NCBI GenBank assembly: GCA_964420285.1
Contig: CAYQTE010000011.1
Location: 28,384-92,383 of the forward strand
DNA from: CAYQTE01 sp964420285
Lineage (GTDB): Bacteria > Planctomycetota > Phycisphaerae > Tepidisphaerales > Tepidisphaeraceae
Direction: 5' to 3'
Length of the DNA stretch: 64,000 nt
Position 1 is the stretch's first letter. Every line of letters begins with the position of its first letter. A program made the position numbers and the translations under genes. Shown here piece by piece: positions 15,978 to 23,026 of the stretch. The notes under the pieces were generated by a model. That model did not search any database. It saw only the letters and a program-made list of their open reading frames with translations, and was not told where the DNA came from.

Positions 15978-17858
15978 ATGAGCGCACAACAGCGGATAGT
16001 CGTGTGCATATCCCTGATTCTCGCCCTGATCGCGTCGGCGTGCGCCCCAGCCGCCTACACGATAAAGGAGATTCCGCTGGGTCCACTCGATGCCGACGCG
16101 CTGTCGTCAAACCAACAAGTGCCCGTTACAGTCACCATCAGCCCGGACTGTCGCCATCTGGCCAACATCGTTCACGCCAACGGGAGATCGTTGGTCACTC
16201 TCGATGGCCAGCCCGGCCCGCAATATGACGCGGTAAGTCGACCAGGCTTCGTTCCCGGCGGTGATCGCCTCGTCTATTTGGCCATGTTGGGCAAGAAGCA
16301 GGTCGTCGTCTTGGATGGCCAGCCCGGTGCGCAATATGACAAGATCGGCGAAGCTCCGCTTCTCGGTCCCCTGGTCTTCAGCCAAGACGGCAAACATCTC
16401 CTGTATTGGGCGTGCAACGGCCAGAAATGGGTCGTCGTGCTCGATGGGAAACCCGGCCCTGAATGCGACGAGATCGGCTACAACTCGCCCACCTTCAGCC
16501 CCGACGGCAACCACGTAGCGTATTCCGCTCGCGATGGTCAAAAGTGGTCCGTTGTTGTGGATGGCAAGACAGGCCCGGAATACGACCAAATCGAGTCCGG
16601 CTCTCCGACCTTCGACTCGGAGAATCGCCCCCAATATACGGCAAGAACGGGCACAAAGTGGCAGTTGATAATCGACGCCCATGCCACGCCGGCTTACGAC
16701 GGAATCGGCGGCGCGTTCCTCAGCGCCGACGGGGACCACCTGACATACGCACTAAAAACCGGTACGAAGTGGGCGGTGGTTGTCGACGGTAAGCCCGGGC
16801 CGTCATACGACGAGATCGGCTTTCTCACGTTTGGCTTCGATGGCAAACAGGTGGCATATGTGGGTGTTACGCGCCAGCCAAGTGTGCCTGTTGATCCCGG
16901 ACGTCCCAAATCACAGGCCGTCGTGGTAATAGACGGCCAACCGGGCCCGCAATATGACGGCGTTTTCCGTATTATCCTCAGCCCCGACGGCAACCGCTTC
17001 GCCTATGTCGGCGCCATCAACCTGACATCGGCGGGCGTATCCCAGGGACTCCTCAGATTTCGGGCGGTGATCGATGGCCAGCCCGGACCGCAATTCAAAG
17101 CCATCGCTGGCAGCCGCATCATCTTCAGCCCCGACAGCAAACACACGGCCTATATCGCCGAGACCGAAAACAAGTCGCTCGTCGCGATTGTGGACGGCAA
17201 GCCCGGCGGGGAATACGCCGGCATGAATGGCCTCACGCTGGCGTTCAGCCCCGACAGCCAACACTTTATGTATTCGGCCAGGACAAAAGAGAACAAATGG
17301 CTTGTCGTCGTGGACGGCCGGGAAGGCGCCCCATACGACGCGATCGGCGATGCCTTGTCCGGCTGGCCAGCCTTTAGCCCCGATAGCAGCCGAGTGATGT
17401 ACGCTGCCAAGACGGGCGACAAGTGGTCGATGGTCGTCGACAACCAGTCCGGCCGGCTCTTTGATGCTGTCGACGAGCGCATTTTCAGCCCCGACAGCAA
17501 ACGCGTCGCCGACCAAGCCACGCTGGGCCAGAAACAGTTCGTCGTGGTGGACGGCCACGCCGGGCCGCCGTTCGATAAGATCAACCCGTTCGATCTCGTA
17601 TTTCCGGCTTTCACTTCCGGCAGGCAAGAGCCCATCAGCTCGTCCATCTCATCCCCGGTCTTCACCCCGGATGGCGAGCATGTGGCCTATTATGCGCAGA
17701 CAGGCCACAATTGCTTTGTCGTAATGGACAACCAGCCCGGCCCAGCCTACGACACCATCGCCCCCGGCAGCATGCACTTTGCTCCCGATGACGATCTGAC
17801 CTACCTCGCGGTCAGGGCCGGGTTGCTCTATCGCGTTGAGTATCGCCCCAACCCATGA
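15978..17858 (+). CDS. Exported PD40-type beta-propeller protein, paralogue 2
   Basis: 626 residues. The ATG at 15978 is preceded by GGAGGA. The N-terminus MSAQQRIVVCISLILALIAS followed by ACAP looks like a lipoprotein signal, although the residue at -3 (A) is not the ideal Leu. About thirteen repeats follow, many of the form FSPDGNHVAYSARDGQKW and VVVDGKPGPEYDEIG, then the cap DLTYLAVRAGLLYRVEYRPNP shared with the other two copies. Inserts of 15 to 20 residues interrupt some units. It is in tandem with paralogue 1 and convergent with astB. Probably periplasmic or outer-membrane-attached; role unknown. Confidence 0.82.
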   Translation: MSAQQRIVVCISLILALIASACAPAAYTIKEIPLGPLDADALSSNQQVPVTVTISPDCRHLANIVHANGRSLVTLDGQPGPQYDAVSRPGFVPGGDRLVYLAMLGKKQVVVLDGQPGAQYDKIGEAPLLGPLVFSQDGKHLLYWACNGQKWVVVLDGKPGPECDEIGYNSPTFSPDGNHVAYSARDGQKWSVVVDGKTGPEYDQIESGSPTFDSENRPQYTARTGTKWQLIIDAHATPAYDGIGGAFLSADGDHLTYALKTGTKWAVVVDGKPGPSYDEIGFLTFGFDGKQVAYVGVTRQPSVPVDPGRPKSQAVVVIDGQPGPQYDGVFRIILSPDGNRFAYVGAINLTSAGVSQGLLRFRAVIDGQPGPQFKAIAGSRIIFSPDSKHTAYIAETENKSLVAIVDGKPGGEYAGMNGLTLAFSPDSQHFMYSARTKENKWLVVVDGREGAPYDAIGDALSGWPAFSPDSSRVMYAAKTGDKWSMVVDNQSGRLFDAVDERIFSPDSKRVADQATLGQKQFVVVDGHAGPPFDKINPFDLVFPAFTSGRQEPISSSISSPVFTPDGEHVAYYAQTGHNCFVVMDNQPGPAYDTIAPGSMHFAPDDDLTYLAVRAGLLYRVEYRPNP

Positions 17859-17870
17859 GGCCCGCAGTTC

Positions 17871-17903
17871 CTCACTTTGCGAGCTTCGCGCCTTTGCGTG
17901 AGA
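17871..17903. repeat. Widespread CTTTGCG-type repeat forming the end of astB
   Basis: The words CTTTGCGAGCTTCGCG and CCTTTGCGTGAGA match a short repeat seen in spacers of many bacterial genomes (CTTTGCGxxTTTGCGTGAGA type). Read on the minus strand it encodes the last residues of AstB, VSRKGAKLAK. S-R-K-G-A-K tails are a known sign of this repeat being translated. It occupies the short spacer between the convergent propeller gene and astB. Confidence 0.6.
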
Positions 17904-19269
17904 CTTGGTCTTTCTGAAACTCGAACACCGCCCCCATTCCAAGAATCCCCGTCAATTCATCCACGGCCCGGTAGCTCTCCTCCATCAGCTTCGGATCGGC
18001 CAGATCATTCCACGACAGCCGATCCCGGTAATTCCGTTCCACCCATGCCACCAGCCGATCGTGCAATCTCTCGCTGTAGAAAACCCCCGGCAGCGATGCC
18101 GCGCGCTGGTCATCCGTTAACATCACCCGCAGCCGCAGACACGCCGGGCCGCCGCCGTTGCGCATGCTTTGTCGCACGTTCTGCACCACGTAACCGCCAA
18201 TCGTCCCATCGTCGGCCAAACCTTGTACTATCCGCCAAGCTGCCGCACTTTCCACGCACTCGGCCGGGACGATCATCCACATCTCACCGTCCGCCGCGGT
18301 CACGATCTGGCTGTTGAAAAGATACGTCCGCACCGCCTCATTCAGCGACAATTCCCGCTGGCGCACGATATGCACGCGCAACTCGCCGCCACACACGCGA
18401 CCAAACGCCGCCCGTATTTCCTCGATCGACGCCAGCCCGTCGGCAAACGCCAGTTCATGGCACAACAGGAAATCGCGATGTCCCACCGCCACGACATCGG
18501 TATGAAACGCCCCCGCATCAATTGCCCGCCGGCTTTGCCGCACAAATAACGTCCGCCTGGCCGTCAGCCCATGCAGCCGCGCCACCGCCATCGACGCCGC
18601 CAAGGTCTGCCTCGCCGCGAATCTCCCCCGCTCCCCTTCTCCGCTTCGCTCCTGCTCCCCCTCTTCCTCCCTCCCCCAAAAGAAGATTTCGAGCCCCGCC
18701 CGATCCGCTCGCTCCCATAGCCGCGTGTGATTCGCCGCGCCTTCATCGCCAAAACGCATTCCCGCTGGCAAAGGATCATGGTGAACAAAGTAACGCTCGT
18801 CGGCGAATATCCGCCGCAGGACGCGCGATGTATCCACAGTCTCGATTGACCGGTGAAACTGGCTCGACAGATTCGCCGGCGTGAAATGGACTTTCCCATC
18901 CGCCGTATCCGCGCTGGGTGAGACCGTCGCGGCATTTGCCGCCCACATGGATGAGGCGCTGCTCACGGCCGCCAACAAGTCCGGCGCACGCCGCCGCGCG
19001 GTTTCCAACACCTTCGCATCGCTTCCGGAAAATCCCAATCTCCGCAGTGCCCCCACATCCGGCCTTGGCAGGGGCGGCAGCACGGCCTGTCCTACGCCCA
19101 TCCCCCACACCTGTCTCATTTTCGCCAAGCCCTCCAATGCCGCTGCTTTCGGATTGCTCACCCGCCGGCGATTTGCCGCCGATGCCAGATTTCCACTCGC
19201 CAGGCCGCCGTAATGGTGCGTCGGTCCCACAATGGCGTCGAAATTCACTTCGCTGGCTGGCCGGCTCAT
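17872..19269 (-). CDS. astB: N-succinylarginine dihydrolase
   Basis: Second enzyme of the arginine succinyltransferase pathway: hydrolyses N2-succinylarginine to succinylornithine, CO2 and ammonia. The 465-residue product (usual about 445) begins MSRPASEVNFDAIVGPTHHY. The catalytic triad positions are visible: Glu in GDEGAANHTRL, His in DAGAFHTDVVAVGHRD and Cys in RNGGGPACLRLR. A Glu/Gly/Arg-rich stretch (EEEGEQERSGEGERGR) replaces the short variable loop before FAARQT and is about six residues longer than in E. coli; it is encoded by low-complexity DNA. The C-terminus is encoded by a dispersed repeat. The start at 19269 overlaps the astD stop by ATGA; upstream in-frame codons would only extend into astD. 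Confidence 0.93.
   Translation of the reverse strand: MSRPASEVNFDAIVGPTHHYGGLASGNLASAANRRRVSNPKAAALEGLAKMRQVWGMGVGQAVLPPLPRPDVGALRRLGFSGSDAKVLETARRRAPDLLAAVSSASSMWAANAATVSPSADTADGKVHFTPANLSSQFHRSIETVDTSRVLRRIFADERYFVHHDPLPAGMRFGDEGAANHTRLWERADRAGLEIFFWGREEEGEQERSGEGERGRFAARQTLAASMAVARLHGLTARRTLFVRQSRRAIDAGAFHTDVVAVGHRDFLLCHELAFADGLASIEEIRAAFGRVCGGELRVHIVRQRELSLNEAVRTYLFNSQIVTAADGEMWMIVPAECVESAAAWRIVQGLADDGTIGGYVVQNVRQSMRNGGGPACLRLRVMLTDDQRAASLPGVFYSERLHDRLVAWVERNYRDRLSWNDLADPKLMEESYRAVDELTGILGMGAVFEFQKDQVSRKGAKLAK
18621..18678. repeat. Low-complexity CTCCCC-type repeat inside astB
   Basis: A pyrimidine-only or nearly pyrimidine-only run made of variants of CGCTCCCC, CTTCTCC and CTGCTCCC lies inside the astB frame. 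The same words (CCCCCGCTCCCCTGCTCC) form a large palindrome at 27535-27643. In the protein it makes the Glu/Gly-rich insertion in a surface loop. The frame is kept, so it seems to have been tolerated. Confidence 0.6.
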
Positions 19270-20738
19270 TCGTCGATTCCGTTTTCCAGTTTTTCCGGCA
19301 GGGCGACGACCTCCGATTCGGTGCTGGCCACCGGATCGGAACAGTAATCCGCCGCGAAATACGAGCTGGCCCGATGATTGCCGCTGCGGCCCACGCCGCC
19401 AAACGGCAGGAAACTGCGCGCCCCGGTGAGCGGATTGTTCCAATTCACGACACCCGCGCGCACCGTCGCCTTGAACACCTCGTGCAGATCACGCCGAACC
19501 GTCATGATTCCAGCCGCCAGCCCGTACGCAGTGCGATTCGCCTCCCGGAGCGCCGCCGGAAAATCCTCGACCTGAATGACCTGCAAGAGCGGCCCGAAGA
19601 CCTCTTCATCAGGCCGGTCGGCAACGGCCGTCACATCCACGACACCCGGCCGCAGCATTCCGCGCGTGTCGATCCGCTCGACGTTCAAAACCGGGCGCGC
19701 CCCCGCATCGATCAGCCGGTTCTGGGCCGCCAGCACACTGTCGGCCGCCGCCGCCGTTATCACCGGCCCCATGAACGGTTCGGGGCGGTTGGTGTACGGC
19801 CCAACGCGCATGCGCCGGGCAAATGCGGCGACGCGCTCGATGATCTCATTGCCCGCCGCGTCGTCGGACACGATCAATCGCCTGGCGCATGAGCATCTCT
19901 GACCGGCGGTGATAAAGGCCGACAGAGCCGCCCCATACGCCGCGGCTTCGACTGCCTTCACATCCCACACCACCAGCGGATTGTTCCCGCCCATCTCCAA
20001 GACCAGCAGTCGTTCGGGGCGGTCGGCAACGCTTTTGGCGATCGCTCGTCCTCCCGTATAGCTTCCAGTGAACAGGACCGCGTCGATCCCTTCGTGGGAA
20101 CACAGCGATGCCCCCGTCGATCGACCGCCCTGTATCATGTTGAACACGCCGGGCGGCAATCCCGCCAGCTCCCACAACTCGGCCGTTAATTGCCCCACCA
20201 GCGGCGTGCGTTCGCTGGGCTTGAACACCACCGTGTTCCCCGCCAGCAGGGCCGGCACGATATGCCCATTGGGAAGGTGCGCCGGCAAATTGAACGGCCC
20301 CATGACCGCCACCACGCCCACCGGGCGGTACCAGGTGTGCCATTCCGATGTTGAGTGCATCCCTTCGGTGAACCGTTCAACCCGTCGGCGCTTCTGGGCA
20401 TCAATGGACATCGTCACCTTGCCCACCATCGCCCGCGCCTCTTCCAGCGCCTCCCACATGGGCTTACCCGTCTCACGGCAGATCGCCTCGGCCAGGCGAT
20501 CGCGATTCTCGCCCACAATCCTCGCAAATGTCTTGAGCAGTTCCTCACGCACTCCCAGCGGCCGACGTTCCCAGTCCCCCAGCGCCCGCCTCGCCGCGAC
20601 AATCGCCTCTGTCACCTGCCCGTTCGATGCAGACGTTCCCTCCCACACCAGTTCGCCGCTGGCCGGATCGTGCGAGGCCATCGGCTCGCCCGCTCCTTCA
20701 ATCCATCGGTTGCCAACGTAATGGGTCCGATTCGACAT
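19266..20738 (-). CDS. astD: N-succinylglutamate 5-semialdehyde dehydrogenase
   Basis: Fourth enzyme of the AST pathway: NAD-dependent oxidation of succinylglutamate semialdehyde to succinylglutamate. The 490-residue product has the ALDH landmarks: VVAVMGPFNLPAHLPNGHI, GNTVVFKPSERTP, FTGSYTGGRAIAK, LEMGGNNPLVVWD (general-base Glu) and TAGQRCSCARR (catalytic Cys). MSNRTHYVGNRWIEGAG is the typical AstD opening, which fixes the start at 20738 and gives a 41-base overlap with the end of astA. The gene overlaps astB by ATGA at the other end. Order astA-astD-astB matches the middle of the enterobacterial astCADBE operon. Confidence 0.94.
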   Translation of the reverse strand: MSNRTHYVGNRWIEGAGEPMASHDPASGELVWEGTSASNGQVTEAIVAARRALGDWERRPLGVREELLKTFARIVGENRDRLAEAICRETGKPMWEALEEARAMVGKVTMSIDAQKRRRVERFTEGMHSTSEWHTWYRPVGVVAVMGPFNLPAHLPNGHIVPALLAGNTVVFKPSERTPLVGQLTAELWELAGLPPGVFNMIQGGRSTGASLCSHEGIDAVLFTGSYTGGRAIAKSVADRPERLLVLEMGGNNPLVVWDVKAVEAAAYGAALSAFITAGQRCSCARRLIVSDDAAGNEIIERVAAFARRMRVGPYTNRPEPFMGPVITAAAADSVLAAQNRLIDAGARPVLNVERIDTRGMLRPGVVDVTAVADRPDEEVFGPLLQVIQVEDFPAALREANRTAYGLAAGIMTVRRDLHEVFKATVRAGVVNWNNPLTGARSFLPFGGVGRSGNHRASSYFAADYCSDPVASTESEVVALPEKLENGIDE

Positions 20739-21813
20739 CGCTCCCTGCTCTTTCCCGCGGCCTGTTTGCATCCGCCGGCCGCAGTGCCGCGTACGCCACT
20801 TTGTCCCCCACCTGCACACCCAGCGCCTTTGCCGCCGCAGTCGATATCTTCACTGTACCAGCGCCGGCCGGCGTCACATCCGCTCCGCACGCCCGAAACG
20901 CCTTGCCGACGGTCGCGATCACATGGCGCGACGCCGAGGGTGCGTCCCGCCTGGGCATATCCGATTCATCGACAATATCACCCACCACCACCGTCGTGCA
21001 TTGGCGCACGATTCGAATCGCGTCGCGGGCGCACTGCACGACCGGCCCGGCCTCGAAGATGTCCACCATGCCGGACAGTACGAAACCCTCATCCTGCAAC
21101 ATCCGCAGCGCAGGCTTGGTGTCATCATGCACGGCCCCGATCACGCTCTGCGCCGCCGGGGGCAGAATCGCCGTATAGATGGGATGCTTGGGCATCAGAT
21201 CGGCGATGAACTTCTTGTTGACCATGCTGAGGTAATCCGCCTTGGGGAAGTCGATGTCGAAGAAGTGCTTGCCCACCGCATCCCAGAACGCCGACTGACC
21301 GCGATCGTCGATCACGCCGCGCATCTCCGCGATCACCATTGGATCGAACCGCTGGCGGTGCATCGCCATGAACACGAACCGCGACAGCGACAGCAGCCGT
21401 CCGCTTCCGCCCTTGCGGTATTCCGGCGAGAGGAACAGACTCCCAATTTCGCACGGCCCGTTGTGATCCATCACCAGGTGCAGCGTCTGAACCTGCTTGT
21501 CCACGTTCAGCATTTCAGAGCGGAAATGCTCGCTCTCAATCTTGTAGGCGTAGAACGGCTCGAATCCGCCCACCTTCGACACGATGCCGCATGTCCCGAC
21601 GACCTTTCCGGCGTCCGCATCCTCCATGACGAAAAGGTACGTCTCGCCCTTGGGCCGGCGCGACATCCGATCGAAACTCGCCAGGCTTTCCTGGATGCGC
21701 TCGCCGAGCAACTCCGCATCGCGCGGCAGCGTCGTCAGCCCGAACCCCGTCCGCGTCGCCAGTTCGCTCAGCGCGTCCAAATCCGTCATCGCGATTGGTC
21801 GAATCACCAGCAT
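20698..21813 (-). CDS. astA: Arginine N-succinyltransferase
   Basis: First enzyme of the AST pathway: transfers succinate from succinyl-CoA to the alpha-amino group of arginine. The 371-residue product starts MLVIRPIAMTDLDALSELA, with GLTTLPRDAELLGERI, the EIGSLFLSPEYRKGGSGRLLSL acyl-CoA-binding GNAT-like block and AEMRGVIDDRGQSAFWDAVG, all typical. Length is slightly above the usual 340-345, because the last 30 residues (RPADANRPRERAGSDVESD) are an extension overlapping astD. It lies 16 bases downstream of the FAD oxidoreductase gene on the same strand, so a promoter for the ast genes is not obvious. Confidence 0.94.
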   Translation of the reverse strand: MLVIRPIAMTDLDALSELATRTGFGLTTLPRDAELLGERIQESLASFDRMSRRPKGETYLFVMEDADAGKVVGTCGIVSKVGGFEPFYAYKIESEHFRSEMLNVDKQVQTLHLVMDHNGPCEIGSLFLSPEYRKGGSGRLLSLSRFVFMAMHRQRFDPMVIAEMRGVIDDRGQSAFWDAVGKHFFDIDFPKADYLSMVNKKFIADLMPKHPIYTAILPPAAQSVIGAVHDDTKPALRMLQDEGFVLSGMVDIFEAGPVVQCARDAIRIVRQCTTVVVGDIVDESDMPRRDAPSASRHVIATVGKAFRACGADVTPAGAGTVKISTAAAKALGVQVGDKVAYAALRPADANRPRERAGSDVESDPLRWQPMD

Positions 21814-21829
21814 CTTTGTCCTTACCCGC

Positions 21830-22954
21830 TCACATTATATCGGCCCTGGCAGGCCCTTTGACCAGTCGCATGGCCGCTTCGGCCAGCGTGGGATTCGCCG
21901 CCACGGCCGCCACGGCCATTTCCGCCAGGGCGGGACGCGACAGCAACATCGCGATGCCCCGGCACATTATCGCCCGCCACGAGTGCAAATCCCGCATCTC
22001 CCGCCGCAACTGGCGAAGGGCCGCATCATCCAATCGCGGACCATGTTTGACCAGCGCGGCGGCCGCCAATTCCGCCGTGGCCATCGCCAGACCCATTCCC
22101 TCGCCACCAACCGGTTCGATCGCTGCCGCCGCGTTTCCGACGGGGATCACCCCCACCGGCCAGGCATCACCGAGCGCATGGCGGTAGAGCGGCGATGCCA
22201 CCCACTGGCCGACGCGCCGCGCCCGCAACCACCGCGCTGCCAGAGCGGCGTTCTGACCGGCCAGTTGTCGCATCACCTCATCGATATCCCCGCGACACTG
22301 GCGGGCCATCTCCGCGGCGACGCTGAACGACAGATTCCATTTCCCACCCTCCACCGCCGCCAGGCCGCCGTAATGCCCTTTCACGCCAAAGAGCATCACC
22401 CGATCCATCGGCCCGTCGTCCAATTTGACATGCGCCTTGATCCCCAGCCGCGACGGCGCTGCTAAGCTGGCTCGCACCGATGCCGGCGGCTTGCCGTCCG
22501 CCAGCACGACGACCGCCGAGTACATCGTCGTCACCGTATTGTCTGTCAGCGAACGAATCCGCGCGCGCGGCGGCGACCCCGGCTCGATCTCCTCGCAGCG
22601 CCCTGGCTGCACGATCTTCGCACCAGCATCCGCCGCCGCCGCGAGCAATTCCGTATCCAGAACCGACCGCGACAATCCCCACATCGGCCGGCTCAGGTCA
22701 ATCTCCAATTTTTCCGGCCCCGGCCCATAGAACACGACTCGCCGCAACACGGCCGGAGCGAACCTGCCCAGCCGCGGCAGCATCCCCAGCCGCGTCAACA
22801 CCTCCAGCCCCAAATCGCTTATGCATTCCCCGCACACCTTATCGCGCGGAAATCGATGCTGCTCGACGATCGTCACGTCCCATCCGGCCCCAGCCAACAC
22901 CATCCCGGCCACAGCCCCACCCGGCCCGCCGCCGATGATGATTGCATCGGTCAC
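21830..22954 (-). CDS. FAD-dependent oxidoreductase, geranylgeranyl-reductase-like group
   Basis: 374-residue flavoprotein. The N-terminal dinucleotide motif is IIIGGGPGGAVAGMVLA, followed by the VEQHRFPRDKVCGECIS block; K-V-C-G-E is typical of the group that includes archaeal geranylgeranyl reductases and the oxidoreductases found beside type III polyketide synthases. A second FAD motif lies in PVGVIPVGNAAAAIEPVGGEGMGLAM (read in two parts, about residues 270-295). The start is a GTG at 22954. It precedes astA by 16 bases but has no known link to arginine breakdown. Substrate is unknown; a lipid or quinone precursor is likely by family. Confidence 0.8.
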   Translation of the reverse strand: MTDAIIIGGGPGGAVAGMVLAGAGWDVTIVEQHRFPRDKVCGECISDLGLEVLTRLGMLPRLGRFAPAVLRRVVFYGPGPEKLEIDLSRPMWGLSRSVLDTELLAAAADAGAKIVQPGRCEEIEPGSPPRARIRSLTDNTVTTMYSAVVVLADGKPPASVRASLAAPSRLGIKAHVKLDDGPMDRVMLFGVKGHYGGLAAVEGGKWNLSFSVAAEMARQCRGDIDEVMRQLAGQNAALAARWLRARRVGQWVASPLYRHALGDAWPVGVIPVGNAAAAIEPVGGEGMGLAMATAELAAAALVKHGPRLDDAALRQLRREMRDLHSWRAIMCRGIAMLLSRPALAEMAVAAVAANPTLAEAAMRLVKGPARADIM

Positions 22955-22971
22955 GAGTTCTCTTCCCGCAA

Positions 22972-23026
22972 GGTGCTCACCATGTCACCCCTTCACCTTG
23001 TCACCCTGTCACCTTGTCATTTCACC
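22972..23026. repeat. Degenerate tandem repeat (TCACCTTG/TCACCCTG) between mfd and the FAD oxidoreductase gene
   Basis: The words TCACCATG, TCACCCCT, TCACCTTG, TCACCCTG, TCACCTTG and TCACCTTC follow each other with a period of 7 to 9 bases. The last one runs into the stop codon of mfd. Closely related words (GGTGACAAGGTGA) occur at 29181-29262. This is a short tandem repeat family present at two or more places in the window. Confidence 0.65.
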
